This document shows positions 26,003 to 35,361 of a DNA stretch of 64,000 bases, piece by piece. The position numbers and the translations under genes are program-made. The stretch is from contig JAFUPV010000006.1 of the NCBI GenBank assembly GCA_017472605.1, positions 1 to 64,000 of the forward strand, given 5' to 3'. The DNA is from Lachnospiraceae bacterium (lineage in GTDB: Bacteria; Bacillota; Clostridia; Lachnospirales; Lachnospiraceae). The notes beneath the pieces are model-generated. The model did no database searches. It was not told the DNA's origin and saw only the letters and a list, made by a program, of their open reading frames with translations. Positions within the stretch are counted from its first letter, which is position 1. Each line of letters opens with the position of its first letter.

Positions 26003-27148
26003 ATGAAAAAAATAGCAATTCTTGGTTCGACCGGTTCCATCGGTACCCAGAGCCTTGAAGTAATTGCCGCAAATCCGGACATGGAAGCAACCGTTCTGGC
26101 AGCGGGGAGTAACATTGTTTTATTAGAAGAACAGGTTCGGAAATTCCATCCGAAGCTTGTCTGCGTGTTCGACGAAACAAAGGCCAGGGAACTGAAAGGA
26201 AAGCTGGCTGATCTGCCAGTGACTGTGACTGCCGGAATGGATGGTCTTCTTGAGGCGGCCGTTTACCCGGATACGGATGTGGTGGTAACAGCTGTGGTCG
26301 GTATGATCGGTATCCGTCCCACCATTGCGGCAATCAAAGCCGGAAAGGACATTGCGCTGGCCAATAAAGAGACGCTGGTAACAGCCGGTCATCTGATCAT
26401 GCCTCTTGTGAAGGAATATGGTGTCCGTCTGCTTCCTGTTGACAGTGAGCATTCGGCAATTTTCCAGTCTTTGTTCGGCGAGGAAAATCATCGCATTGAC
26501 AAAATCCTTCTGACTGCTTCCGGCGGTCCGTTCCGCGGAAAAACAAGGGCGCAGATGGCAGATATCCGTCCGGAAGACGCGCTGAAGCACCCGAACTGGG
26601 TCATGGGAAGAAAGATCACAATTGATTCCTCCACCATGGTAAATAAGGGATTGGAGGTTATGGAAGCAAAATGGCTCTTCGGTGTGACTTACGATCAGGT
26701 AGAGGTGGTGATCCAGCCGCAGTCGGTGATTCACTCAATGGTACAGTTTGAGGACGGCGCGATCATTGCCCAGCTGGGAACCGCTGACATGAAGCTGCCG
26801 ATCCAGCTGGCACTGACCTACCCGGAGCGCCGCTGTCTGTCCGGAAAGCGGATTGATTTTGCAGCTCTTGGCCAGCTGACCTTCTTTGCGCCGGATTTTG
26901 AAAACTTCCCGGGACTTGCCATGGCATATCAGGCCGGAAGAAAGGGAGGAAACATGCCGACGATCTACAATGCGGCCAACGAGAAAGCAGTTGCCCGCTT
27001 CCTTGATCATAAGCTGAGTTATCCGGGCATTACAGATTCCATTGCCGCCTGCATGGAGGCAGTTTCGTTCCAAGAACAGCCGTCACTGGAACGCATTCTT
27101 GAAACCGAACAGGAAGTATACGATTTCCTGGAGCGTTATTGGAGGTAA
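26003..27148 (+). CDS. dxr: 1-deoxy-D-xylulose 5-phosphate reductoisomerase
   Basis: A 381-residue DXR, the second enzyme of the MEP isoprenoid pathway, making 2-C-methyl-D-erythritol 4-phosphate with NADPH. ILGSTGSIGTQSLEV (residues 5-19) is the dinucleotide loop, ANKETLV (about 123-129) and PVDSEHSAIFQ (about 145-155) form the active site, and SGGPFRG lines the flexible lid. The ATG at 26003 after AAAGGAA matches family length. The 114-bp gap from cdsA contains an imperfect hairpin (25938-25946 with 25969-25977). Its end overlaps the rseP ribosome binding site. Confidence 0.96.
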   Translation: MKKIAILGSTGSIGTQSLEVIAANPDMEATVLAAGSNIVLLEEQVRKFHPKLVCVFDETKARELKGKLADLPVTVTAGMDGLLEAAVYPDTDVVVTAVVGMIGIRPTIAAIKAGKDIALANKETLVTAGHLIMPLVKEYGVRLLPVDSEHSAIFQSLFGEENHRIDKILLTASGGPFRGKTRAQMADIRPEDALKHPNWVMGRKITIDSSTMVNKGLEVMEAKWLFGVTYDQVEVVIQPQSVIHSMVQFEDGAIIAQLGTADMKLPIQLALTYPERRCLSGKRIDFAALGQLTFFAPDFENFPGLAMAYQAGRKGGNMPTIYNAANEKAVARFLDHKLSYPGITDSIAACMEAVSFQEQPSLERILETEQEVYDFLERYWR

Positions 27149-27149
27149 T

Positions 27150-28241
27150 ATGAACCCATTTAGTCTTGTAGCTCTGCTGATTATTCTTGGACTGGTCATC
27201 TTCATCCATGAATTTGGTCATTTTGTACTGGCAAAGAAAAACGGAGTTGGTGTGATTGAATTTTCCATCGGAATGGGGCCGCGCCTGTTTTCAACGGTTT
27301 GCAACGGAACCAGGTACTCTCTGAAGTGGGTGCCGTTTGGAGGTTCCTGTCAGATGCTTGGCGATGACAACGGAATCCCGGACCCGGACGCCGAGCCGAT
27401 TACGGATGAAGAACATTGTTTTACCAATAAATCGGTATGGTCGAGGATTTCCATTGTCGCTGCAGGTCCGATTTTTAATTTCCTGCTTGCATTCGTCCTT
27501 GCTGTCATCGTTCTCAGCATGGCAGGAAGCGACAAATCCATTGTTACCGGACTGGTGGAAGGCTATCCGGCACAGGAAGCCGGTCTGCAGGCCGGTGATG
27601 AGATTGTGAAGCTGAACAGCGAGCCGATTCACATTTACCGGGATCTGCAGCTCTATCTGATGATGAATCCGGGAAAAGAACTGGATGTGACTTATCTGCG
27701 GGACGGTGAAAAACATACAACGACCATCGTGCCGGAATACAGTGAGGAAGACGGAGCCTGGCTGATGGGAATATATGGAGGCATTCGCTATGAACTGACC
27801 TGGCTGGAGACATTTGAGTACAGCTGGTATGAACTGCGGTACAATGTTCTGGCGGTTATTAAGAGTCTTGGAATGCTGTTTACCGGAGACCTTCCGCTGA
27901 CCTCGTTTTCCGGACCGGTCGGCATCGCGACTACCGTGGATGATATTGTGGATGAGGTGAATGAAGCAACCGTTGATTCCAGCTTTTCTGACCGGGCAAT
28001 CTCCATGTTCCTGACGCTTGCCAACTTTGTTGTCCTGATCAGTGCCAATCTTGGCGTGATGAATCTGCTTCCGATTCCTGCAATGGATGGAGGAAGACTG
28101 GTATTTCTGATCATTGAAGCACTGCGGGGCGAGCCGATTCCCAAGGAAAAAGAAGCAATTGTTCATGTGGCAGGATTTATTTTCCTGTTCCTGTTCATGA
28201 TATTCATTCTGTTCAGCGATATTTATAAAGCGTTTGTTTAA
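27150..28241 (+). CDS. rseP: RseP-type site-2 zinc metalloprotease
   Basis: A 363-residue intramembrane protease. IFIHEFGHFVLAKK (about residues 12-25) has the HExxH zinc site in the first helix, a PDZ domain spans about 125-210 (YPAQEAGLQAGDEIVKLN), and NLLPIPAMDGGRL near 307 supplies the third metal ligand. It cuts membrane-bound substrates such as anti-sigma factors and signal-peptide remnants. The ATG begins 1 bp after the dxr stop, with GGAGG inside dxr, so the two are translationally coupled. ispG follows after 64 bp. Confidence 0.95.
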   Translation: MNPFSLVALLIILGLVIFIHEFGHFVLAKKNGVGVIEFSIGMGPRLFSTVCNGTRYSLKWVPFGGSCQMLGDDNGIPDPDAEPITDEEHCFTNKSVWSRISIVAAGPIFNFLLAFVLAVIVLSMAGSDKSIVTGLVEGYPAQEAGLQAGDEIVKLNSEPIHIYRDLQLYLMMNPGKELDVTYLRDGEKHTTTIVPEYSEEDGAWLMGIYGGIRYELTWLETFEYSWYELRYNVLAVIKSLGMLFTGDLPLTSFSGPVGIATTVDDIVDEVNEATVDSSFSDRAISMFLTLANFVVLISANLGVMNLLPIPAMDGGRLVFLIIEALRGEPIPKEKEAIVHVAGFIFLFLFMIFILFSDIYKAFV

Positions 28242-28305
28242 GCGATGTGTCTGAAAAGGAATGAGAAAAGAGGAAATTCCGGAGAATCCGGGAAAGGATG
28301 AAGAT

Positions 28306-29364
28306 ATGATTCACAGAGAGCGGACAAAAGAAATCAGAATTGGTGACCGGGTGATCGGAGGAGGAAATCCGATCCTGATCCAGTCAATGACGAATACAAG
28401 AACAGATGATGTGGAAAAGACGGTGGATCAGATCCTTCGTCTGGAAGAAGCCGGTTGTGAGATCATCCGAAGCACAGTGCCGGATATGGAATCGGCAAAG
28501 GCTTTTGAGAAGATAAAGAACCGGATTCACATACCGCTTGTTGCGGATATTCATTTTGATTACCGCCTTGCCATTGCAGCAATGGAGTATGGCGCAGATA
28601 AAATTCGAATTAATCCAGGCAACATCGGGGCAAGAGAGCGTGTGGAAGCTGTTGTGAACACGGCAAAAGCATGCAGGGTTCCGATCCGTGTCGGTGTAAA
28701 CAGCGGTTCGCTGGAAAAGTCGCTGATTGAGAAATATGGTTCTGTGACAGCGGAAGGTCTGGTGGAAAGCGCCCTTGATAAGGTTCGTCTGATCGAAGAA
28801 ATGGGATATGATCAGATGGTAATCAGCATCAAGTCCTCCAATGTAATGATGTGTGTGAAAGCACATGAGCTGATCGCGCAGAAGACAGACTATCCGCTTC
28901 ATGTGGGCATCACAGAAGCGGGAACGGTAACAGCCGGAAACATCAAGTCGGCTGTGGGACTTGGAATGATTCTTGGACAGGGGATCGGCGATACGATCCG
29001 TGTGTCGCTGACCGGTGATCCGGTGGAGGAAATCAAATCCGCGAAGCTGATCCTGCGCACGCTGGATCTTCGAAAGGGCGGCATTGAAGTGGTATCCTGT
29101 CCCACCTGCGGAAGAACAAAGATCGATCTGATCGGTCTTGCAAATCAGGTAGAGACAATGGTAAGCGGTTATGATCTTGATATCAAGGTTGCAGTCATGG
29201 GCTGCGTGGTGAATGGTCCCGGCGAGGCGAGAGAAGCAGATCTTGGAATTGCAGGAGGAGACGGCTGCGGCGTTCTGATCCGAAAGGGCGAGATTATCCG
29301 GAAAGTACCGGAGAATGAGCTTCTGAACGCGTTGAAGGACGAACTGGACCGCTGGAACGGGTGA
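28306..29364 (+). CDS. ispG: (E)-4-hydroxy-3-methylbut-2-enyl-diphosphate synthase
   Basis: A 352-residue IspG, the [4Fe-4S] enzyme that makes HMBPP in the MEP pathway. QSMTNTRTDD (about residues 26-35) begins the TIM barrel, and the cluster cysteines are in SCPTCGRT (near 264-271) and VMGCVVNGPGEA (near 300-311). The ATG at 28306 is preferred: AAAGGA lies 7 nt upstream and the product starts like other IspG proteins; ATG 28261 has its purines directly abutting the codon. With dxr it gives two MEP steps in one cluster. Confidence 0.95.
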   Translation: MIHRERTKEIRIGDRVIGGGNPILIQSMTNTRTDDVEKTVDQILRLEEAGCEIIRSTVPDMESAKAFEKIKNRIHIPLVADIHFDYRLAIAAMEYGADKIRINPGNIGARERVEAVVNTAKACRVPIRVGVNSGSLEKSLIEKYGSVTAEGLVESALDKVRLIEEMGYDQMVISIKSSNVMMCVKAHELIAQKTDYPLHVGITEAGTVTAGNIKSAVGLGMILGQGIGDTIRVSLTGDPVEEIKSAKLILRTLDLRKGGIEVVSCPTCGRTKIDLIGLANQVETMVSGYDLDIKVAVMGCVVNGPGEAREADLGIAGGDGCGVLIRKGEIIRKVPENELLNALKDELDRWNG

Positions 29365-29442
29365 GACAATCCACCTGTGACATTTCGGCGCGGACGATCG
29401 ATCCTTTAAAAAAGCGTTAAATTAGTTAAGAAAATTGAAAGA

Positions 29443-29490
29443 AAGTTCCATAAATTGGAACTTGCAGAATGCGTGGGGATATTATAGAAT
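29443..29490 (+). promoter_or_regulatory. polC promoter overlapped by an inverted repeat
   Basis: TTGCAG (29462-29467), 17-bp spacer, TAGAAT (29485-29490). A perfect 8-bp inverted repeat with a 5-nt centre (AAGTTCCA at 29443-29450, TGGAACTT at 29456-29463) ends on the -35 element, so a dimeric regulator bound there would affect polymerase access. Confidence 0.55.
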
Positions 29491-29528
29491 TAACTCATTC
29501 CGAAGACAGGCAGAAAGGAGAAAACGGC

Positions 29529-32500
29529 ATGGCAAAGGCTTTTCTTGAAACCTTCCCGACACTGACTTTAAAAGCAGAAACAAAGGGATTGCTGGAAAAG
29601 TGTGAAGTAGCCGCTTTGAAATACAACAAAGACAAAACGGCAATCCATGTGTACATGGTAGCGGAACGCCTGATAGGAAAAGAACAGATCTACCAGCTGG
29701 AACAGGATATGGAAAAGCAGCTGTTTCCTCAGGGTGAATTGAAAATCAAGATCGTGGAGTCCTTTCGCCTGTCTAATCAGTACACGGTGAAATATCTGGT
29801 GGATGCCTACCGGGACAGCATTTTAACCGAAGTAAAGCAGACCAGTGATCTGGATTACCACATTCTGTTCCGCAGCAAATGGGAAGTGGAAAATGATAAT
29901 CTTCGTCTGATCGTTCCGGACAGTGTGATGGCGCGGTCCAGAAGCCCCTATCTGAAGGACTGGGTGACACAGGTCTTTACCGAACGTTGTGCGACGAAGG
30001 TACCGGTAGATATTGAATTTGAAAAGGCGGATACTTCCAGACTGGAAGAGCAGAAAAAACGTCAGGAGGCAGCTGCAATTGCCCGGATCCTCAAGGAGAA
30101 CGGAAGAGCTGCGGATCCGAATGAGGAGACCATTGGTTTAGGAGCTGAAGCAGTGGAAAAAGCCGCTTCCGGTTCGGAAACTCCGGTTTCTGCGGCAAAG
30201 GCAGAGAAAGAATCGGCAAAAGCTGCGGAAGCGAACCATAACAAAGAAAACAACGCAGCGTCAAAGAATCAGGAAAACGGACAGCAGGGCGAGCGGAAGC
30301 TCTTTACGAAGGGAAGCCGCCAGTCTTTCCAGAAGACGCTTGTCCGTGGAAATAATCCGAACCTGATTTATGGACGCGATTTTGAATATACATCGCTGAC
30401 ACCGATCAACGATATCCAGGAAGAAATCGGTGAGGTGACAATTAAAGGAAAAATTGTTGCAAATGTGGAACGGGAACTGCGAAACGGCGAGAAGACCATT
30501 GTTTCACTGGCAGTGACCGACAAGACAGACACCATCATGATCAAGATCTTCGTTCCAAACGAATTTCTGCCGGAGCTTCGGCCAAATGTGAAGGAAGGCT
30601 GCTGTGTCATTGTAAAAGGAGTCGCTGTTCTTGACCGCTTTGATCATGAAGTGACCATTGGTTCTGTCGTTGGAATCAGCAAGGGAACCTGGGAAGAGAC
30701 AAAGCGTGTGGATGACGAGCCGGTTAAGCGTGTCGAGCTTCACTGCCATACGAAAGCCAGTGAAATGGATGCGGTAACAGATGCAAAGACACTTGTCAAT
30801 CAGGCAAAAGCCTGGGGACACCGCGCACTGGCAATCACCGACCACGGATGTGCCTACGCTTTCCCGGAAGCGGCTCATGCGCTGAGCAAGGGCGACACGT
30901 TCCAGGTGATCTATGGCTGTGAAGGATATCTGGTCGATGACATGAAACAGATCGTTACCAATCCGAAAGGTCAGAGCCTGGAAGACGATTATGTTGTTTT
31001 TGATATTGAGACCACCGGTTTTTCCTCCGTGAAGAACCACATCATCGAAATTGGTGCGGTAAAGGTGTCAAAGGGAGCGATCGTTGACCGCTTTTCCTGT
31101 TTTGTCAATCCAAGAGAACCGATTCCCTTTGAGATTGAGCATCTGACCGGAATCAATGATGACATGGTCTGTGAGGAACCGGGGATCGAAGAAATTCTTC
31201 CGAAATTCCTTGAATTTTCCAACGGATGTGTCATGGTTGCCCATAATGCTGACTTTGATATGGGATTTATCCTTGCCAATGCAAAACAGCTGGGGTATAA
31301 TGACTATGACCCGACTTATGTCGATACCGTCGGACTGGCCCGTTACCTTCTGCCGCATCTGAGCCGCTTCAAGCTGGACACTGTGGCAAAGGAGCTTGGC
31401 GTCAAGCTGGAAAACCATCACCGTGCGGTTGATGATGCCGGTGCAACCGCTGAGATTTTTGTAAAGCTTCTGGTCATGCTGGCGGAGCAGGAAATTTTTA
31501 CGCTGCAGGACATCATTGAGAAAGCGAAGCTGTCACCATCGGCAATCATGAAAATGCCGACTTACCATATCATTCTTCTGGCAGCCAACGAGCAGGGACG
31601 GATCAATCTGTATCGTCTGATCTCCATGTCCCATGTTACTTATTTTGCACGCCGTCCCCGTTTTCCACGCTCGGAAATCATGAAATACCGGGAAGGTATT
31701 ATCATCGGATCGGCCTGTGAAGCAGGAGAACTGATCCGGGCCATCGTTTCCGGTGAAAGTGATGATGAACTGCTGCGGATTGCGGATTTCTATGACTATC
31801 TGGAAATTCAGCCCACTGCGAACAACGAATTCATGCTTCGCAAAGACGACAATCCTTATCAGACGATGGAGGATCTGGAGGGAATCTCGAGAAAAGTGGT
31901 TGAACTGGGTGAAAAACTGGAAAAACCGGTCTGTGCAACCTGTGATGTTCATTTCATGAATCCGGAGGACGAAGTGTACCGCCGGATCATCATGAAAGGA
32001 AAAGGATTTGATGACGCAGATTTCCAGCCGCCACTGTACTATCGGACAACCAGGGAGATGCTGGATGAATTTGCTTTTCTTGGCAGTGATAAGGCCTATG
32101 AGGTTGTGGTCACCAATACAAATCTGATCGCGGACCGCCTGGACATGATTGCTCCGGTCCGTCCGGACAAGTGCCCGCCGGTTATTGAAAATTCCGATGC
32201 GGATCTGCGTGCCATCTGCATGAACAAGGCGCACTCCATGTATGGAGATCCGCTTCCAAAGATTGTAGAAGACCGTCTGGAACGCGAACTGAATTCCATC
32301 ATTTCCAATGGCTATGCCGTAATGTACCTGATTGCGCAGAAGCTGGTAAATAAGTCCAATGCAGACGGTTATCTGGTAGGCTCACGAGGTTCCGTTGGTT
32401 CCTCTTTTGCGGCGACCATGTCGGGAATTACGGAGGTAAATCCGTTAAGTCCCCATTATTACTGCAAAAAATGTCACTACAGTGATTTTGAATCGGATGA

Positions 32501-33590
32501 TGTCCGTCAGTTTTCCGGCGGCGCAGGCTGTGATATGCCGGATAAAAACTGTCCGGTATGCGGGGAAAAGCTGATCAAGGACGGATATGACATTCCGTTT
32601 GAGACCTTCCTTGGTTTCTACGGAGATAAGGAGCCGGATATTGACTTAAACTTTTCCGGTGAATATCAGAGTAAGGCTCATGCCTATACCGAAGTTATTT
32701 TCGGTGCCGGTCAGACCTTCCGTGCGGGTACGGTTGGTACGCTGGCAGACAAGACCGCCTATGGTTTTGTGAAAAACTATTTTGAAGAAAAGAATCAGCA
32801 TAAGCGGGAATGCGAGATCAACCGGCTTGTTCTTGGATGTACCGGAGTCAAGCGAAGCTCCGGACAGCATCCGGGAGGAATCATTGTTCTTCCTGTTGGA
32901 GAGGATATCAACTCCTTTACACCGGTTCAGCATCCTGCAGATGATATGACAACAAGCACCATTACAACGCACTTTGATTACCACTCCATTGACCATAACC
33001 TGCTGAAGCTGGACATTCTCGGCCATGATGACCCGACCATGATCCGAATGCTTCAGGATCTGACCGGAGAGGATCCGACGACCTTTCCTCTGGATAGCCC
33101 GGAGGTCATGTCGCTGTTCCGCGACACCTCTGCCCTGGGAATTAAGCCGGAGGATATTGGCGGATGTAAGCTGGGAGCTCTTGGTCTGCCGGAGTTTGGT
33201 ACCGATTTCGCGATGCAGATGTTAATTGAAACACAGCCGAAATACTTTTCTGACCTGGTGCGTATCGCCGGTCTGTCACACGGAACAGATGTGTGGCTGG
33301 GCAATGCGCAGACTCTGCTTCAGGAAGGAAAGGCGACCATCTCAACGGCAATCTGTACACGAGATGACATCATGGTCTACCTGATTAACAAGGGACTGGA
33401 AAAAGGTCAGGCGTTTAAAATCATGGAGTCTGTCCGAAAGGGTAAGGGCCTGACACCGGAATGGGAACAGGAGATGACAAGTCACGATGTGCCGGACTGG
33501 TATATCTGGTCCTGTAAAAAGATTAAGTACATGTTCCCGAAAGCCCATGCGGCCGCCTATGTCATGATGATGTGGCGAATTGCCTACTGA
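29529..33590 (+). CDS. polC: DNA polymerase III PolC, interrupted by an in-frame TGA
   Basis: The Gram-positive replicative polymerase with built-in 3'-5' exonuclease. Order: N-terminal domains (1-210), a low-complexity Ala/Glu/Lys linker (about 180-270), OB fold (about 290-400), PHP part (ELHCHTKASEMD near 403), exonuclease (FDIETTGF near 490; HRAVDDAGAT near 632), second PHP part, then the palm with a four-cysteine zinc site (about 978-1017), catalytic EPDIDLNFSGEYQ (about 1035) and KLDILGHDDP (about 1160). Codon 1354 is TGA, right after RIAY; homologues have an aromatic residue or cysteine there. The same frame continues to 34067. As written, the product stops at 1353 residues and lacks the C-terminal 158. 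Start: ATG 29529 after AAAGGAGAA. Confidence 0.9.
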   Translation: MAKAFLETFPTLTLKAETKGLLEKCEVAALKYNKDKTAIHVYMVAERLIGKEQIYQLEQDMEKQLFPQGELKIKIVESFRLSNQYTVKYLVDAYRDSILTEVKQTSDLDYHILFRSKWEVENDNLRLIVPDSVMARSRSPYLKDWVTQVFTERCATKVPVDIEFEKADTSRLEEQKKRQEAAAIARILKENGRAADPNEETIGLGAEAVEKAASGSETPVSAAKAEKESAKAAEANHNKENNAASKNQENGQQGERKLFTKGSRQSFQKTLVRGNNPNLIYGRDFEYTSLTPINDIQEEIGEVTIKGKIVANVERELRNGEKTIVSLAVTDKTDTIMIKIFVPNEFLPELRPNVKEGCCVIVKGVAVLDRFDHEVTIGSVVGISKGTWEETKRVDDEPVKRVELHCHTKASEMDAVTDAKTLVNQAKAWGHRALAITDHGCAYAFPEAAHALSKGDTFQVIYGCEGYLVDDMKQIVTNPKGQSLEDDYVVFDIETTGFSSVKNHIIEIGAVKVSKGAIVDRFSCFVNPREPIPFEIEHLTGINDDMVCEEPGIEEILPKFLEFSNGCVMVAHNADFDMGFILANAKQLGYNDYDPTYVDTVGLARYLLPHLSRFKLDTVAKELGVKLENHHRAVDDAGATAEIFVKLLVMLAEQEIFTLQDIIEKAKLSPSAIMKMPTYHIILLAANEQGRINLYRLISMSHVTYFARRPRFPRSEIMKYREGIIIGSACEAGELIRAIVSGESDDELLRIADFYDYLEIQPTANNEFMLRKDDNPYQTMEDLEGISRKVVELGEKLEKPVCATCDVHFMNPEDEVYRRIIMKGKGFDDADFQPPLYYRTTREMLDEFAFLGSDKAYEVVVTNTNLIADRLDMIAPVRPDKCPPVIENSDADLRAICMNKAHSMYGDPLPKIVEDRLERELNSIISNGYAVMYLIAQKLVNKSNADGYLVGSRGSVGSSFAATMSGITEVNPLSPHYYCKKCHYSDFESDDVRQFSGGAGCDMPDKNCPVCGEKLIKDGYDIPFETFLGFYGDKEPDIDLNFSGEYQSKAHAYTEVIFGAGQTFRAGTVGTLADKTAYGFVKNYFEEKNQHKRECEINRLVLGCTGVKRSSGQHPGGIIVLPVGEDINSFTPVQHPADDMTTSTITTHFDYHSIDHNLLKLDILGHDDPTMIRMLQDLTGEDPTTFPLDSPEVMSLFRDTSALGIKPEDIGGCKLGALGLPEFGTDFAMQMLIETQPKYFSDLVRIAGLSHGTDVWLGNAQTLLQEGKATISTAICTRDDIMVYLINKGLEKGQAFKIMESVRKGKGLTPEWEQEMTSHDVPDWYIWSCKKIKYMFPKAHAAAYVMMMWRIAY

Positions 33591-34067
33591 AAGATTTTTT
33601 ATCCGCTTGCCTATTATGCCGCCTATTTCAGCATCCGTGCAACCGGATTCTCCTACGAGCTGATGTGCCGTGGAAGAGATGTCCTGGAACGGAATCTGGC
33701 TGATTATAAGAGCCGTGCCGATTCGCTTTCTCCCAAGGAGAAGGATGTTATGAAGGATATGCGAATTGTACAGGAGATGTACGCAAGAGGATTTGATTTT
33801 CTTCCCATTGATCTGTTCCGTGTTCAGGCGAACCGTTTTCAGATCATCGACGGAAAACTGATGCCGTCACTGAGTTCTGTGGAAGGTCTCGGCGGCAAAG
33901 CAGCTGAGTCTATTGTAGATGCTGCCAAGGATGGCCCGTTTTTGTCCCGGCAGGATTTCAGAGAACGGGCAAAGGTCGGACAGACTGTTTCGGATAAGCT
34001 TCATGATCTGGGAATCCTTGCGGATATACCGGAGAGCAATCAGCTTTCTATTTTTGATATGATGTAA
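33591..34067 (+). pseudogene. polC: C-terminal part of PolC beyond the in-frame TGA
   Basis: These 158 codons continue the polC frame without a shift and begin KIFYPLAYYAAYFSIRAT, a strongly conserved PolC segment. They include the helix-hairpin-helix DNA-binding region (VEGLGGKAAESIV, about 60 residues from the end) and finish with QLSIFDMM, a sliding-clamp binding motif of the QLxLF type. An ATG at 33663 exists but no ribosome binding site precedes it, so independent translation is unlikely. Conservation up to the last residue argues against old decay: a recent point mutation, a sequencing error, or readthrough of TGA are the options. Read through, PolC would be 1512 residues. Confidence 0.8.
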
Positions 34068-34153
34068 ATCCGGAACGCTGAATTTTATTTCATGAATCGG
34101 TGTGCCGGAATGTTGAAGTTTGATGCAAAGGGAAAAAAGAGAGGAGTGATGAT

Positions 34154-35287
34154 ATGCGTAAGATGAATCAATGGAAATACTTCGTGCTGACAGCAGGTGT
34201 CCTGACAGCTGCGCTGATGAGCGGCTGCCAGAACAGCAATGCCAGAACGAAAACACTTCCTGCTAAGATTGAAACGTCACAGGAGGAAAGTGAGACCAGT
34301 CTGGAAGGTTTTACGCAGGAGGAGACAACGGAGGAAGAAACGGAAACCGAAGAGACAAGGGAGGTTTTTGTGTTTTCTGTAAAGGCGGACTTTGATGGAG
34401 AGGAAACAACGGAGGAAGAACTGACTATGGAGGACATGACCTCCATTGAGATTCCGGAGTCCAGTGCAGCAATATCAGTACCAACGATAACAAAACCGGC
34501 TCCAACGCCAGCCCCGACGACACCGGCCCCGACGACACCGGCCCCGACGCCAGCCCCGACGACACCGGCTCCGACACCAGCGCCAACCACACCGGCTCCG
34601 ACAACACCGGCCCCAACCACGCCAGCGCCGGAAACACCGGCACCAACAACACCGGCTCCGGAAGAGACGACGCCAGCGCCGGAAACACCGGAGGCAACTT
34701 CTCCGATTCCGGAAGAAACAACCGCGCCGATTGGAACACCGGAGCAGACAACACCTGCACCGGAATCGACGACACCGACACCAACAACGGCAGCACCGGA
34801 AACCGCGCCTCCAACGACAGCAGCACCTGCGACAGAACCTGCTACACAGACGCCGCCTGCAACCGAGCCGACGACACCGGCACCGGCAGCTACAACGGCT
34901 CCATCAGAACCGGCAGCTCAGACGGAGCCGGTTCCCCAGTCAGAGCCGCAGACGGAGCCGGTACCGCAGTCAGAGCCAGCAGCAGATCCGGTACCGCAGC
35001 AGGAAGAGACGACTGCTGAGGCAGTACCGTCTGTGTTTTCACTGGAACCGCAGACCGTGGAGACAACACCGGAGACACATGTACATAATTACCAGGCGAT
35101 TGTACGTGTAGAACCGATGTGCGCAAAAGAAGGAAGCACCACGTTTCGATGTGTTGACTGCAGTGACTCCTACGTTGAAGTGATTCCTGCAACCGGCATT
35201 CATGTCTATGAACTGGTACAGGAGAGCAGCGCGGATCAGGGTGAGATCCTGAAGTGTTTTAACTGTGGTTATACAATTGGACAGTAA
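34154..35287 (+). CDS. Pro/Thr-rich surface lipoprotein with C-terminal Cys motifs
   Basis: A 377-residue lipoprotein of unknown function. Residues 1-24 are a signal peptide ending in a lipobox (ALMSGC). An acidic Glu/Thr-rich stretch follows (about 40-105). A long low-complexity Pro/Thr/Ala region (about 115-295, units such as PAPTTPAP) then probably spans the cell wall. The C-terminal 75 residues carry HVHNY, CVDC and CFNC, a pattern resembling the cysteine-pair modules found in Firmicutes surface proteins and possibly zinc-binding. GAGGAGTGATGAT precedes the ATG. It is a single gene between polC and a bidirectional terminator. Confidence 0.8.
   Translation: MRKMNQWKYFVLTAGVLTAALMSGCQNSNARTKTLPAKIETSQEESETSLEGFTQEETTEEETETEETREVFVFSVKADFDGEETTEEELTMEDMTSIEIPESSAAISVPTITKPAPTPAPTTPAPTTPAPTPAPTTPAPTPAPTTPAPTTPAPTTPAPETPAPTTPAPEETTPAPETPEATSPIPEETTAPIGTPEQTTPAPESTTPTPTTAAPETAPPTTAAPATEPATQTPPATEPTTPAPAATTAPSEPAAQTEPVPQSEPQTEPVPQSEPAADPVPQQEETTAEAVPSVFSLEPQTVETTPETHVHNYQAIVRVEPMCAKEGSTTFRCVDCSDSYVEVIPATGIHVYELVQESSADQGEILKCFNCGYTIGQ
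34498..35030 (+). repeat. Low-complexity Pro/Thr/Ala coding repeat
   Basis: Imperfect repeats built on a 15-bp unit close to CCGACGACACCGGCC, densest from 34500 to 34680, then more degenerate with Gln/Glu/Ser inserts. In-frame throughout. Such tracts vary in length between strains by slippage. Confidence 0.85.
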
Positions 35288-35299
35288 ATGATGTATAAA

Positions 35300-35340
35300 A
35301 AAACGACGTTGAATTCACAAGCTGGATTCAACGTCGTTTT
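35300..35340. terminator. Bidirectional terminator between the lipoprotein and prs genes
   Basis: A 15-bp perfect stem (35300-35314 with 35326-35340) with AAAA at one end and TTTT at the other and an 11-nt loop, placed between two convergent genes. Confidence 0.9.
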
Positions 35341-35361
35341 GTCATTGGGATTGGAAATGGA

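Noticed and set aside
33588-33660. Selenocysteine insertion at the polC TGA
   Set aside because: I could not draw a convincing SECIS-like stem-loop just downstream, and PolC is not a known selenoprotein family.
34500-34680. Short regular repeats resembling a CRISPR array
   Set aside because: The repeats are in frame, contiguous, without unique spacers, and encode Pro/Thr/Ala within a lipoprotein.
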